NCBI RefSeq assembly: GCF_001425445.1
Contig: NZ_LMQU01000009.1
Location: forward strand, 17,817-81,816
Direction of reading: 5' to 3'
Source: Devosia sp. Leaf420
Lineage (GTDB): Bacteria; Pseudomonadota; Alphaproteobacteria; Rhizobiales; Devosiaceae
DNA: 64,000 nt
Shown: positions 26,124 through 35,847 of the stretch, piece after piece
How positions within the stretch are numbered: position 1 is the first letter of the stretch
Layout of the letters: each line of letters begins with the position of its first letter
Position numbers and translations under genes: made by a program
The notes under the pieces: generated by a model
The model's input: only the letters and a program-made list of their open reading frames with translations
Database searches by the model: none
Told to the model about the DNA's origin: nothing

Positions 26124-26387
26124 ATGGCCGTTGAAGACAGCGTCGCCCAGGACCAGCTCCGCGCCTTTATCGAGCGCATCGAGCGGATGGAAGAAGAAAA
26201 GGCCGCGATCGCTGCCGACATCAAGGAAATCTATGCCGAAGCCAAGGGCAATGGTTTCGATACCAAAATCCTGCGCAAGATCGTGACGATCCGCAAGCAG
26301 GATGCCAATGAGCGCATGGAGCAGGAAGCCCTGCTCGAGCTTTATATGTCGGCTCTCGGCATGGTCGAAGCGCCACCCGAGCGCTAA
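26124..26387 (+). CDS. gapR: GapR-like chromosome-associated protein (DUF2312)
   Basis: 87 residues, nearly all DUF2312. GapR binds overtwisted AT-rich DNA ahead of replication and transcription forks and stimulates topoisomerases. [37 protein letters not shown] and [18 protein letters not shown] match GapR closely, including the Lys/Arg residues lining the DNA channel. It stands alone after a 249-bp intergenic region with its own start. The gene 11 bp downstream is convergent. Confidence 0.9.
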   Translation: MAVEDSVAQDQLRAFIERIERMEEEKAAIAADIKEIYAEAKGNGFDTKILRKIVTIRKQDANERMEQEALLELYMSALGMVEAPPER

Positions 26388-26398
26388 GTGATTTTCGC

Positions 26399-27013
26399 TT
26401 AGCCCGGATCGGCCGGGCTAAGCTGCAAAATGCTCAGTTTGACGCTACGCCAATAGGTGTTCGAGATGCGATTGCCCGGACTGATGGCGTCAGGGTAATC
26501 GAATTTGACGTCGAGATACCCGCTATCGCCGACGGTATCGGCCGGGATGGCGATAGTGAAGCGCTCGGTCTTTGCGGGCTTCACCATCAATTCTCCCAAG
26601 TCCACACCATTGGCCGAAACCAGCACGCGCTGTTGCGCCGGGCCGGGCAGGGTCACGCCGGTCAATTCCACCATCAGCGTCAGGTTTTGCGCGGGGCCAA
26701 CGGCAAAGCGAAGGCGCGAGGTCTGGCCGATGGAATGCATGCCGTCGCCTGCCGGGCCATCCCAGCCGCAGGGCCGCAATTCGCGCGTGTCATCGCCGCC
26801 GGATCGGAAATCGAGTTCGGTGCCGAGCGTGTAGTTCGCTGCGACCGGCTGAGGCAGGCAGGTGGTCGTCTTGTCGATGTAGTAGGCGCGATAATCGTCG
26901 GAAACGTTGGGGTGGAGCGCCTGCCAGAGGATGGCAAGCTCAAAGAGCGCGATCAGTGCAGCCAGCGCGTAAGCGCCGAGGGTGGCGGGAGAGCGTTCAG
27001 ACAAGCGCAACAT
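26399..27013 (-). CDS. Membrane-anchored protein of unknown function, partner of the PIG-V glycosyltransferase
   Basis: 204 residues. One N-terminal membrane helix (about 12-33) is followed by a mostly beta periplasmic domain with two cysteines (CLPQPV, LRPCGWDG) and a strand-rich end (NLTLMVELTGVTL, FTIAIPADTVGDSGYLDVKFDYPDA cut by turns). I recognise no named family. Its start overlaps the end of the PIG-V gene by 17 bp, which implies coupled translation and a shared job in glycan or lipid-linked sugar handling. Confidence 0.65.
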   Translation of the reverse strand: MLRLSERSPATLGAYALAALIALFELAILWQALHPNVSDDYRAYYIDKTTTCLPQPVAANYTLGTELDFRSGGDDTRELRPCGWDGPAGDGMHSIGQTSRLRFAVGPAQNLTLMVELTGVTLPGPAQQRVLVSANGVDLGELMVKPAKTERFTIAIPADTVGDSGYLDVKFDYPDAISPGNRISNTYWRSVKLSILQLSPADPG

Positions 27014-28151
27014 TGCCTCCCAACCAGGCCAGCGTAACGAACCAGGCGCTGACGATGATGGCGACAAAGCTCAGCGCGAACACCACGCGCTGGCGCGCCA
27101 GCAGCGTCGCGACCGTGATGGTGAGCGGCGCCATGGCGGTCATGAAGCGCAACATGGACGCAAGCCCTGCCGCGAGGGGAATGATGATGCAGAAAAGGCA
27201 AAACACCACTGCGGGCCATTGGCGGCGCCAGGCAAGGATGCCGGTGACGATCAGCCCCGCAATGGCTGCGAGCGCGAGGATCTGTGAATTGCTGAACAGT
27301 GCGCCATTGTCCGGCCACTTGTTGAGCCCTTCCCAGAGATAGACCACGGGATTGGCGACCATCCGGCCCCAGGCGCGCTGGGTGTGACTAAAGGCAAGCC
27401 CATCGCCGACCCAATAATTGAGGAAGGCTACATAGGTGAAAAAGCCGAGGGGCGCGATGAAGATGGCAAGGACCAGACGCGGCTGGGCTAGAAGCCCGGG
27501 GACCACGCCCTTCCATGTGCCTTTTGACTTTCGATAATCCATCAGAGCCTGAACGCCGATCGAGAGCGACGCAAAGACGCCGACGATGCGGGTCGCCGAT
27601 AAAAGCGCAGCGGCGCCGGCAGCGCCGAGATAATCGGAGCGGCCGAGGAAGCGAAAAACCAGCGTCGTCAGCAGCACATACATGACCTCGGTGAAAAAGG
27701 TCGTGAAATAGAAGGAGACGGGCCCTGACAGCATGAAGGCCGCATAAAGCGTGTAGGCGCGGATATTGCGTCCGAGGAGCGGCCAGGCTGCGACGACCGC
27801 CGCATAGGCGGTGAGGATCGACAATAGGCTCGCAAGAACAATGGTCGGCAGGGGAATGATTTTGGCGACGAGCCCAACGAGCATGGGGTAGAACGGGAAA
27901 AACGCCCAGTTGCCGGCATTGATACGTGAGGGAATGGGAAACGTGTCATAGCCAGTCTCGGCCATGCGGACATACCAACCGCAATCCCAGCGGCAGAGAG
28001 CGCCGAAATAATTGGTCCAATCTGCATCCGGCTGCGCGTAACGAAAGGCTAAAAACCGGATGAGGGTGCCGCTGAGAACAAAAAGCAGCGGCAAAAGCAG
28101 CAGGAGAGCCGTGGGCCTATCCTGCTTGAGATCGAGACTAGGCGGAAACAT
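26997..28151 (-). CDS. PIG-V-like mannosyltransferase family membrane protein (GT-C fold)
   Basis: 384 residues with about ten membrane helices. YAQPDADWTNYFGALCRWDCGWYVRMAETGYD is the first-loop acidic WD-type motif of PIG-V/GT-C mannosyltransferases, and NWAFFPFYPMLVGL follows as in that family. Such enzymes move mannose from a polyprenyl-phosphate donor on the outer face of the membrane. The donor could be made by the DPM1-like protein encoded divergently. The ATG at 28151 follows AGGAGA. Confidence 0.82.
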   Translation of the reverse strand: MFPPSLDLKQDRPTALLLLLPLLFVLSGTLIRFLAFRYAQPDADWTNYFGALCRWDCGWYVRMAETGYDTFPIPSRINAGNWAFFPFYPMLVGLVAKIIPLPTIVLASLLSILTAYAAVVAAWPLLGRNIRAYTLYAAFMLSGPVSFYFTTFFTEVMYVLLTTLVFRFLGRSDYLGAAGAAALLSATRIVGVFASLSIGVQALMDYRKSKGTWKGVVPGLLAQPRLVLAIFIAPLGFFTYVAFLNYWVGDGLAFSHTQRAWGRMVANPVVYLWEGLNKWPDNGALFSNSQILALAAIAGLIVTGILAWRRQWPAVVFCLFCIIIPLAAGLASMLRFMTAMAPLTITVATLLARQRVVFALSFVAIIVSAWFVTLAWLGGNVALV

Positions 28152-28305
28152 GGCTTCTCCTGCCATGGAAGCATGCCTGAAATTGCATAAAGAGCCGGTT
28201 ATCACATCTGCGGCCCATGCAACCCTGCCATGAAATATCTCTTTGCAACTTTTCGTGCGAGGCGTGCTTTTAAGCTGGATGCCCGAAGCCAGAGTGCTCC
28301 AGTAA

Positions 28306-29445
28306 ATGTCGAACGGTTCGCTTGAAGACGTCCGCGTCGAAACCGCGCAAACTTTCCGCCCCCCACAGCTCGCCGTCATCGTTCCCTCCTACAATGAGCG
28401 GGACAATGTCGAGTTGCTGTACGAGAAGGTCGCCGTTGCACTCGGCGACACGCCTTGGGAGATGATCGTCGTCGATGACGATAGCCCGGATGGCACGGCT
28501 GACGTCGTTAATGAACTGAGCCGGGTTTACGCCAATATCCGCTGTCTGCGCCGTTTTGGCCGCCGTGGTCTGGCCTCGGCCTGCGTCGAAGGCATGGCGG
28601 TTACGGCTGCGCCCTATGTTGCGGTGATCGATGCCGATCTCCAGCACGACGAATCCATTTTGCCGCTGATGCTGGCCGAAGCTCTTTCCGGTGCCGACCT
28701 CGTCGTCGGTTCGCGCTTTGCCGAAGGCGGGTCTGCCGGCGATGGCCTCAGCGCCACGCGCCTTTCGGGCAGCAATTTTGCCAATAAGCTTGCCGGCATG
28801 ATCGCCGGCCAGGCTGTAAGCGATCCGATGAGCGGCTTCTTCCTTATCCGTCGCGAAGCAGCCCTTGCGGCAGCACCTAAACTGGCCAGCGACGGCTTCA
28901 AGATCCTGATTGATCTCATTGTAACCTCTGCCCGCATGGGCAAGCCGCTTGAGATCGCCGAAGTCCCCTACACGTTCCGCCCGCGCCATGCTGGCGAAAG
29001 CAAGATGAACCCGCTGGTGGTCATCCAGTATCTCGGCCTCTGGTTTTCAAAGATGACGGGTGGCGCCTTGCCACCAAGCTTCCTGCTGTTTGGCTTGGTT
29101 GGCGGCACGGGTGTCGTCGTTCACCTGCTTACGCTGGGCTTCTTCACCTCGGTGCTGGCCCAGGGGTTTGTGGTGTCCCAGATCGCGGCGACCCTGATCG
29201 CCATGGCCTGGAACTTCGTTCTCAACAACAACCTGACCTATGCCGATCGCAAGCTCAAAGGCCCGAAGCTTATTACGGGCTTCCTCAGCTTCTGCGCGAT
29301 TTGTGCGCTGGGCGGCATCGCCAATATCTCGGTCGCCAATGCGATCTACCAGTGGGATCATCAGACCTTTATCGCTGGCCTCTCGGGTGCGATCATGAGC
29401 TCGGTGTTCAACTACGCCGTGACGCGCGCCTTCACTTGGAAGTAA
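28306..29445 (+). CDS. Polyprenyl-phosphate glycosyltransferase (DPM1-like GT2) fused to a GtrA domain
   Basis: 379 residues. The GT2 domain (about 20-245) has VIVPSYNERDNVELL, VVDDDSPDGTADVV, the DAD metal motif in VIDADLQHDE and SDPMSGFFLIRRE, the dolichol-phosphate mannosyltransferase pattern. Residues about 255-375 form four membrane helices of the GtrA type, with NFVLNNNLTYADRKLK. The product would be polyprenyl-phosphate mannose or glucose, moved across the membrane for the neighbouring PIG-V-type enzyme. It is divergent from that gene. Confidence 0.88.
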   Translation: MSNGSLEDVRVETAQTFRPPQLAVIVPSYNERDNVELLYEKVAVALGDTPWEMIVVDDDSPDGTADVVNELSRVYANIRCLRRFGRRGLASACVEGMAVTAAPYVAVIDADLQHDESILPLMLAEALSGADLVVGSRFAEGGSAGDGLSATRLSGSNFANKLAGMIAGQAVSDPMSGFFLIRREAALAAAPKLASDGFKILIDLIVTSARMGKPLEIAEVPYTFRPRHAGESKMNPLVVIQYLGLWFSKMTGGALPPSFLLFGLVGGTGVVVHLLTLGFFTSVLAQGFVVSQIAATLIAMAWNFVLNNNLTYADRKLKGPKLITGFLSFCAICALGGIANISVANAIYQWDHQTFIAGLSGAIMSSVFNYAVTRAFTWK

Positions 29446-29470
29446 AGCGCAAGACTCCCCCAATCCAAAA

Positions 29471-29495
29471 ATCCCCGCGCGAGCGGGGATTTTTT
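29471..29495. terminator. Bidirectional intrinsic terminator between the DPM1-GtrA gene and dxs
   Basis: ATCCCCGC-GCGA-GCGGGGAT followed by TTTTT on the + strand and by AAAA on the other side. It lies 26 bases after one stop and 22 bases from the dxs stop. Confidence 0.9.
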
Positions 29496-29516
29496 GTTGG
29501 CTGAATGTGTCTCGGA

Positions 29517-31457
29517 TCAGGCTTGGGCGAGAGCGGCCTTCATGGCGGCTTCATCATAGCCAAGCGCGGTGAGGGCAGTGGCGACTATGCCAATGCGATC
29601 GAGGCCCGCGGCCGCATACATGTCGTTCTGGCTCGAATGTTCATCGAACCGATCCGGGATCATCAGCGGTCGGAAGCGCAGCTTGCCGTCGAGGAGGCCA
29701 TTGCTCGCGAGGAAAGTCGCGACATGGCTGCCGAAGCCACCGAGGCCGCCTTCTTCGGTCGTGACCAGCACATCATGGGTCTGGGCCAGCTTGGCAATCA
29801 GCTCTTCGTCAAGCGGCTTCATGAAGCGCGCATCGGCAATTGTTGGGTTGAGACCCAAAGCAGCAAGCTTGTCGGCTGCCGCAAGAACTTCGCCCAGACG
29901 CGTACCGTATGAAAGGAGCGCGATGGCGCTGCCCTGACGCAGGATACGGCCCTTGCCGATGGGCAGGATTTGGCCGCGCGCCGGCATATCGACGCCCATG
30001 CCATCGCCGCGTGGATAGCGGAAGGTGATCGGTCCGGTGTCATAATCGGCGGCCGTCGCCACCATATGGCGGAGTTCGGCCTCGTCGGCTGCGGCCATCT
30101 GCACGATCCCGGGCACAGCGCCAAGATAGGCATTGTCGTAATTGCCGGCATGGGTCGGACCATCGGCACCGACAAAGCCGGCGCGATCGATGGCGAAGCG
30201 CACCGGGAGGCCCTGGATCGCGACGTCGTGGATCACCTGGTCATAGGCGCGCTGCAGGAAGGTCGAATAGATGGCGCAGAAAGGACGCATGCCTTCGCTG
30301 GCAAGACCTGCTGCAAACGTGACCGCGTGTTGCTCGGCAATGCCGACATCATAGATACGATCGGGAAAAAGCTCGGCGAATTTATCGAGGCCGGTGCCCG
30401 TCGGCATGGCCGCTGTGACGGCGACGATGCGCGGATCGTTCTGTGCTTCCTGGATCAGGGTTTCGGCAAAGACATTGGTGTAAGACGGCGCATTGGACGG
30501 CGCCCTGGTCTGGGCGCCAGTAATAACGTTGAATTTGCTGACGCCATGATACTTGTCGGCCGAGCTTTCGGCCGGGCCATAGCCCTTGCCCTTCTTGGTG
30601 ACGACGTGGATCAGGACCGGTCCCGCTTCCATATCGCGCACGTTTTCGAGGACCGGCAGCAGATGATCGAGGTTGTGACCATCGATCGGGCCGACGTAAT
30701 AAAATCCAAGCTCCTCAAAGAGCGTGCCGCCGGTGAAGAACGAGCGGGCGAATTCTTCGGTCTTCCGTGCGGGTTCGTGTAGCGGCTTGGGGAGCTTGCT
30801 GACGATCGACTTGGCCGCGTCGCGCGTGCCGCGATAGGCGGGGCTGGAGACGAGCTGGGCGAGATAGGCCCGGAGCGCGCCCGTGGGTGGGGCGATCGAC
30901 ATGTCATTATCGTTGAGAATGACGACGAGCCGCGCGTCCATGTCGCCAGCATTGTTCATGGCTTCATAAGCCATGCCCGCGGACATCGCGCCATCGCCGA
31001 TAACGGCAACGACATTGCGCTTGATGCCAAGATGTTCGCTCGCGACCGCCATGCCGAGACCGGCGGAAATCGAGGTTGAGGAATGGCCGGCGCCGAAGGG
31101 ATCGTATTCGCTTTCGGCGCGGCGGGTGAAGCCGGACAGCCCATCCTTCTGGCGCAGCGTGCGCATGCGGTCGCGGCGGCCGGTCAGGATCTTGTGCGGA
31201 TAGGCCTGGTGGCCAACGTCCCAGATGATGCGATCGTGCGGCGTATCGAAGACGGCGTGGAGCGCCACAGTCAATTCGACGACGCCGAGACCAGCCCCCA
31301 AATGTCCACCGGTTACCGAGACCGCGTCGATCATCTCGACGCGCAATTCGTCAGCAAGCTGGCGCAATTCCTCGCGGGGAAGCGCGCGCAGATCGGCCGG
31401 CGTATTGACCGTGTCAAGCAAAGGGGTTTGCGGCTTCTCGGCCAAGCGGGGCTCCAT
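29517..31457 (-). CDS. dxs: 1-deoxy-D-xylulose-5-phosphate synthase
   Basis: 646 residues, the family norm. It condenses pyruvate and glyceraldehyde-3-phosphate with thiamine diphosphate, the first step of the MEP isoprenoid pathway. [36 protein letters not shown], the TPP-binding [18 protein letters not shown] (GDG to NN) and [15 protein letters not shown] are intact. I start at the ATG at 31457; no clear Shine-Dalgarno is seen. Polyprenyl carriers for the adjacent glycosyltransferases ultimately derive from this pathway. Confidence 0.96.
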   Translation of the reverse strand: MEPRLAEKPQTPLLDTVNTPADLRALPREELRQLADELRVEMIDAVSVTGGHLGAGLGVVELTVALHAVFDTPHDRIIWDVGHQAYPHKILTGRRDRMRTLRQKDGLSGFTRRAESEYDPFGAGHSSTSISAGLGMAVASEHLGIKRNVVAVIGDGAMSAGMAYEAMNNAGDMDARLVVILNDNDMSIAPPTGALRAYLAQLVSSPAYRGTRDAAKSIVSKLPKPLHEPARKTEEFARSFFTGGTLFEELGFYYVGPIDGHNLDHLLPVLENVRDMEAGPVLIHVVTKKGKGYGPAESSADKYHGVSKFNVITGAQTRAPSNAPSYTNVFAETLIQEAQNDPRIVAVTAAMPTGTGLDKFAELFPDRIYDVGIAEQHAVTFAAGLASEGMRPFCAIYSTFLQRAYDQVIHDVAIQGLPVRFAIDRAGFVGADGPTHAGNYDNAYLGAVPGIVQMAAADEAELRHMVATAADYDTGPITFRYPRGDGMGVDMPARGQILPIGKGRILRQGSAIALLSYGTRLGEVLAAADKLAALGLNPTIADARFMKPLDEELIAKLAQTHDVLVTTEEGGLGGFGSHVATFLASNGLLDGKLRFRPLMIPDRFDEHSSQNDMYAAAGLDRIGIVATALTALGYDEAAMKAALAQA

Positions 31458-31588
31458 GGGATGCGGCGGCAACAGGAAGTCTTTAGGCTTGCGGTCGTGC
31501 CAATGCAAGAACCGGCAATTAGACTTGCCGATTACAGAGAACGCTTGGAAACCTATAAAGTGGCGTCTTTGCGACCCCAGCCGCCAGA

Positions 31589-33280
31589 TTAGTTGGCGAC
31601 GGGGGCGAAACGGGCATGGCCCAAGGCAGTGGTGTCGTCGCCGGCACCCATCTTGATGGTGTAGCGGCCCATTTCCGGTGTGGGATCGAAATCCGCTTCG
31701 TCGCGATCAAAGATCACGGCGAAATGGTTCGACGAGAGGCTCGCGGGGGCTGCAAAAACATCGGCCACATGCTCGAAATCGGGAGCGACAAGGTCCGGGG
31801 CGCGCATCTCGGCAGCCACAGGCTTGCCGACATGGGTCGCGAGTGCAGCGACGAGGTCGGACTGGCGCGCGGTCTCCGCGGCGCTGAACGTGCCGGAGAA
31901 TAGGCTTGCCATCTGGGTTTCGGACGTAGGAAGCGTCGTCAACTCAGTCGGCATCGGTGTTTCGACAGACGAGAGGATCGGCAGCCGAGCGGCTGGATGC
32001 GGCGGAATTCCGCCGGTTGTCGAGGGGCTGAGCGAAGCGATGACAGGCGCTGCAAGACCATTGGGAATGGTCCGCGCCGTGCTCGGCGCATAGGCGGTCA
32101 GAACCGTCGCGTCGTTGTTTTGCGGCGGCGGCATGGGCATCGGCACATCCGTCAGCGCAGCAAGAGCGGTGACCGCATCGCCGGCCGGGAGTGCTGCGGC
32201 AGTTGCAACGCGGAGGGTTTCCGACTTCATAGCGGGCACCGGCGCAACAGCTTCGGCGACCAGTTCTGCGGCGTCGAGCGGAGCACTGCCGACGGTCGAG
32301 AAGGGGATGGCCGGTGGAGCCGCAGGAACGGGCGCGACGGCCTCTTGCGCTACCGCAGCAACGGTCATGCTAGCCGGGCGCTGGGCGGGAATTGGGGCGA
32401 GGTTCGGCGTGGCGGCTTGCGGTGCGACCGAGGCGACCTGCATGGGTGCTGGCTCTGGTGCTGCGACCGGCGCGGGAGCGGGGGTATTGGCCTGCTTGTT
32501 GCCACCAAAGAGTACGTCCATCAAGGACTTGCCGCTGCTGCCGCCAGAATCGGCGACCATGGTGCCGGAAGACGAGCCGTTGCAAGGATAGGCGTGGCAC
32601 TGTTTCCAGCCGGCCATGGCGACCTGATAACCCTCTTGCGACAAGGGTTTACCATCGCTCGGCAGGTGCATGGTGCGGCCGTCCGGGAACAGTTCCTTGA
32701 GCTGGGCGCGGGTCATGCGTGGCCAGGCGCGGACGGAAGCGACGTCGAGGTGCACGAAGGGGCTGCCGGACGTGGGATAGAATCCGACGCCGCCGACCTG
32801 TTTGCGCATCGCCGTGGCGCGCAATTTGGCGAGCGGCACACCGGGGATAAAGAAGTCCATGGCCTTGCCGCGCATGTGCTGGGAATTGTCCGCAACACCC
32901 GAGGAATTCTGGGCCAGCATGGCATTGGTGGCCGGCGAACGGTATGCCGAGACCACGTTGATAGGTTGGGTCGCGCCGACTTCCTGGTAGACTTCCCAGA
33001 CGAGGTCGAAAAGGCGGGGATCCATCTTGGTCGGCTCGTTCCGGCGCCAGTCTCGCAGGAAATAATTGAGCTCGTCGAGACCGGACTGCACGAATTGACC
33101 GTTGCGCTTGAAGACGATGCGCGCGGTTTCCTTGGTGTGCGTATAATAGATGTAAAGCGCGCGCTCGCTTGCAGCCACAGCAGGTTGAAGGGCAAAAATG
33201 CCGCCCAAACAAAGGGTTACAGCCAATGCTGCGCATGTACGCAGCACGCGGCTACGCTTGAAAAAGGAAAGACCCGTCAC
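31589..33280 (-). CDS. Exported DUF882 peptidase-fold protein (YcbK-like) with long low-complexity tail
   Basis: 563 residues from a GTG at 33280 that leaves a normal signal peptide; a TTG at 33301 would add seven residues. The mature part begins with [19 protein letters not shown], followed by the DUF882 (M15-like) domain: [14 protein letters not shown], the zinc ligands in [14 protein letters not shown] and [12 protein letters not shown]. The fold is that of peptidoglycan L,D-endopeptidases. Residues about 250-560 are Ala/Pro/Val-rich, with no second domain I can name. Another peptidoglycan gene, an L,D-transpeptidase, lies just upstream. Confidence 0.8.
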   Translation of the reverse strand: MTGLSFFKRSRVLRTCAALAVTLCLGGIFALQPAVAASERALYIYYTHTKETARIVFKRNGQFVQSGLDELNYFLRDWRRNEPTKMDPRLFDLVWEVYQEVGATQPINVVSAYRSPATNAMLAQNSSGVADNSQHMRGKAMDFFIPGVPLAKLRATAMRKQVGGVGFYPTSGSPFVHLDVASVRAWPRMTRAQLKELFPDGRTMHLPSDGKPLSQEGYQVAMAGWKQCHAYPCNGSSSGTMVADSGGSSGKSLMDVLFGGNKQANTPAPAPVAAPEPAPMQVASVAPQAATPNLAPIPAQRPASMTVAAVAQEAVAPVPAAPPAIPFSTVGSAPLDAAELVAEAVAPVPAMKSETLRVATAAALPAGDAVTALAALTDVPMPMPPPQNNDATVLTAYAPSTARTIPNGLAAPVIASLSPSTTGGIPPHPAARLPILSSVETPMPTELTTLPTSETQMASLFSGTFSAAETARQSDLVAALATHVGKPVAAEMRAPDLVAPDFEHVADVFAAPASLSSNHFAVIFDRDEADFDPTPEMGRYTIKMGAGDDTTALGHARFAPVAN

Positions 33281-33433
33281 GCCAAACTCTGCCCGGTTCA
33301 ATGCCAGTATCGTTTGATGGTAGCGCTAAAATCGAACGATTTGATTAACGCTAACCAGGTGTGAACTTGGCTCCCAGGAGCCCCCTCACACCCAAAGTAA
33401 TAAGGGCAAAAACGGGCGCAACCAAGGCGAAAA

Positions 33434-33459
33434 TGCTAACAGTCCGTTAGCACCGAGTG
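33434..33459 (-). terminator. Intrinsic terminator of the L,D-transpeptidase gene
   Basis: Read on the minus strand: TGCTAAC-GGACT-GTTAGCA followed by TTTTCG, 38 bases beyond the stop codon. The seven-pair stem occupies 33434-33452, with the T-run at 33430-33433. Confidence 0.65.
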
Positions 33460-33489
33460 CGCCCGAAGCCCGAATTGGGCATGGATCGG

Positions 33490-35190
33490 TTATGGAGAGA
33501 GGTCGTTCGGAATGCTCTCGGCCTCAGCGACAATGGGCGTCTCGGCCGCCGGGGCAAGGCCCATGGCGGCGATCAGCGCTTCGTTGTGTCCATAAACATC
33601 GCCATAGGACCGGATGGTCCCGTCAGCCGAAACGCGCAGTGTAAAATAGGCGAGGTGGACGGGGATTTTCTTTTCCGGATTCACCCAGCGCTCATTGGGG
33701 CCGAACATGGCTTCGAGCGAGCTGCGCGAAATGTTCGGCTCATTGGCCATCAGCGCATCGGCAAATTCGAACGGGTTCTCGACGCGGATGCAGCCATGGC
33801 TGAAGGCGCGGAACGAGCGGGCGAAGAGCGACTTGGACGGCGTATCGTGGAGATAGACGTCGTGCTTGTTGGGGAAGAGGAATTTGATCTGCCCCAGTGA
33901 ATTGCCCGCGCCGGGACGCTGGCGGATCTTGAAGGGGAAATTGGTGGTCGAGACCTGCGACCAGTTCACCTGCCAGGGGCTCACCGGCGAGCCGTTATAG
34001 AGGAGGTCCATATTGTGGCTGTCGGTATAGCCGGGATTGCGCAAGACGGCCGGCGCAATTTCGCCGCGCACGATGGACGAGGGCACATTCCAATAGGGGT
34101 TCACCACCAGGTGCCGGATATTATCCGAGAAGATTGGGGTCTGGTTCTTGGTGGCGCCGACGACGACGCGGGTCGTATATTCTTCCTTGCCGCCGCGCAT
34201 GATCGACAGGCGGAATTCGGGGATGTTGACGAAGACGTTGAAGTCGCCGAGATCGGCCGGCATCCAGCGCCAGCGCTCCATATTGGCGATTATATCTTCG
34301 CGGCGCGTGGCATTGCCACCATTGAAGGCGGCGATGGTTGCGGGGCCGATGATGCCATCGACTTCAAGCCCAGCGCTTTGCTGGAAATTTTCGACGGCGG
34401 CGACGAGACTGTCGTCGTAAACATCGGTGCCCGTGGACGGGATTTCAAAGCGCACACGAATGGCTTCGACGCGGCCATCAGTGCCGCCAGGACGCAGCAC
34501 CGGGCCATCGGCGATCGGGGCCGGGCGGTCGGCTGGCTTGTCATCGAACGTGGCAAGCGCGGCCTTCAGCGCGAGGAATTCAGGATGCTTGGGTTCAAGC
34601 TCGGCGAGGATCGGGGCGGGATCGTCGCTCTTGGCCAGCCGTTCGAGCAGCGCTGCCTGATCGATGGGCTTTGCCTCGATATCGAGATTTTCGCTGACCG
34701 ATTGCGGCTTGATGCGGCCATTGTAGAGATGATTGGCATAGCGCATGACCGCGCCGGAAAAGGCGGTTTCAAGACCAGCCAAGGCGGTGGGGTCGGTGCT
34801 CGATGCGCGGGTCAGGTCGATATCGGCGGTGAGATAATCGCTGGGCCTGAGGCCTTCGCTGCCGGCATCCTTGAAAAGCGAAATGATCTTTTCGGCGGCC
34901 GGCGAGAAGGTGATCTTGCCGCTGCCGGCATCGTTGAGCCAGATCGGATCGAAATGGCGCTGGCCATAGAGATAGTAGAGCTTTTGCGCGTCTTCGTAGC
35001 CGAGCGTGCCGGGCTTAGCAGCGCCATAGGCAGCGGAAAGGCCGGCCTTGATGGTGCGGGCGAGGTCGTTTTGCGGAGGCGCGATGACAACCGGCTGGAC
35101 GGCAAGACTTGCCACCTGCTGGGCCATGGCTGGCTGGCCGAGGGACGCCGCTGCAACGAGGGCAACGAGACTGACCAAAAGCTTCCGCAT
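33490..35190 (-). CDS. L,D-transpeptidase, YcbB/LdtD-like, with peptidoglycan-binding domain
   Basis: 566 residues. Signal peptide 1-24; a helical scaffold region; a PG_binding motif about 265-300 (VAAVENFQQSAGLEVDGIIG); a YkuD catalytic domain about 325-500. The active site is S464HGCIRV470 with nucleophile Cys467, preceded by HDTPSKSLFARSFRAF. Such enzymes form 3-3 cross-links between peptidoglycan stems or attach proteins in the periplasm. The start follows AGGAG. It has its own terminator, so it is separate from the DUF882 gene. Confidence 0.92.
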   Translation of the reverse strand: MRKLLVSLVALVAAASLGQPAMAQQVASLAVQPVVIAPPQNDLARTIKAGLSAAYGAAKPGTLGYEDAQKLYYLYGQRHFDPIWLNDAGSGKITFSPAAEKIISLFKDAGSEGLRPSDYLTADIDLTRASSTDPTALAGLETAFSGAVMRYANHLYNGRIKPQSVSENLDIEAKPIDQAALLERLAKSDDPAPILAELEPKHPEFLALKAALATFDDKPADRPAPIADGPVLRPGGTDGRVEAIRVRFEIPSTGTDVYDDSLVAAVENFQQSAGLEVDGIIGPATIAAFNGGNATRREDIIANMERWRWMPADLGDFNVFVNIPEFRLSIMRGGKEEYTTRVVVGATKNQTPIFSDNIRHLVVNPYWNVPSSIVRGEIAPAVLRNPGYTDSHNMDLLYNGSPVSPWQVNWSQVSTTNFPFKIRQRPGAGNSLGQIKFLFPNKHDVYLHDTPSKSLFARSFRAFSHGCIRVENPFEFADALMANEPNISRSSLEAMFGPNERWVNPEKKIPVHLAYFTLRVSADGTIRSYGDVYGHNEALIAAMGLAPAAETPIVAEAESIPNDLSP

Positions 35191-35487
35191 AGTTACTCCT
35201 ATTCCACTGGAAAGGCCGTAAATCCCGGGAGATTCGCGGCCTAGTCCTAAAATTCATTACTCATGAAATCTTAACAGGAGCAATCACTCGCAAAAGAGTG
35301 AAGCCCGCCTGTGGCGGAAGGGTCACTGTTGGAAAACGGAAAAGAGGATGCGCCGATGAGGCTCAGGAACGCGAGACGGCTTTGTAACCTCGGTTATCGA
35401 GGGGATAATTTTGATCTCCCAAAGCTAAAATGCTGAGGCTATTGTTTTCCTGGTGATGCATCATTCGATGCTGCTTGGGAGACGCCG
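35191..35487. other. Intergenic region between divergent genes
   Basis: 297 bases with no coding sequence that I can support. It must hold the promoters of the L,D-transpeptidase (minus) and of the small membrane protein (+). I see AT-rich patches around 35255-35290 and 35400-35440 but no convincing promoter hexamers or repeats. Confidence 0.5.
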
Positions 35488-35823
35488 ATGAATCCTGACC
35501 TCAAAGCCCGGCTTTCGGGGCTCGCCTGCATTTTGGCTGGTGGCGCCATTTCCTGGCCGACGATTTTTGATCGGCTGAGGCTCGCGCAGGAGGGCGTTCC
35601 GGAGATCAGCACCTGGTCCCTCGCGTCATTTCTGGTTGGCCCACTGATCGTTTTCGGCCTGACGCTGCTGATCCTTGGCGAGCGAACCGAAGTGCTGATG
35701 CGGGATGCCGAGAAAAAGCGCATGAAGCCGCTTGGAAACCTCATTGCCCTCGCCTGCGCCGTTGCCGGTTTTGGCGGCATGTTGGGCACGACATTCCTGC
35801 TGCAATCCTACGGGTATCAGTAG
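35488..35823 (+). CDS. Small three-helix membrane protein of unknown function
   Basis: 111 residues after GGGAGA. Hydrophobic segments at about 8-25, 43-62 and 84-107 are separated by short charged loops (DRLRLAQEG, GERTEVLMRDAEKKRMK). No family recognised. It is convergent with the membrane protein downstream and monocistronic. Confidence 0.6.
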   Translation: MNPDLKARLSGLACILAGGAISWPTIFDRLRLAQEGVPEISTWSLASFLVGPLIVFGLTLLILGERTEVLMRDAEKKRMKPLGNLIALACAVAGFGGMLGTTFLLQSYGYQ

Positions 35824-35847
35824 GCGCGGAGCGTCAGTTCAAAAAAC

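Noticed and set aside
33434-33452. TGCTAAC / GTTAGCA repeat, also reminiscent of the GntR operator
   Set aside because: It is a seven-pair stem with a five-base loop and a T-run after the L,D-transpeptidase gene, so a terminator explains it better.
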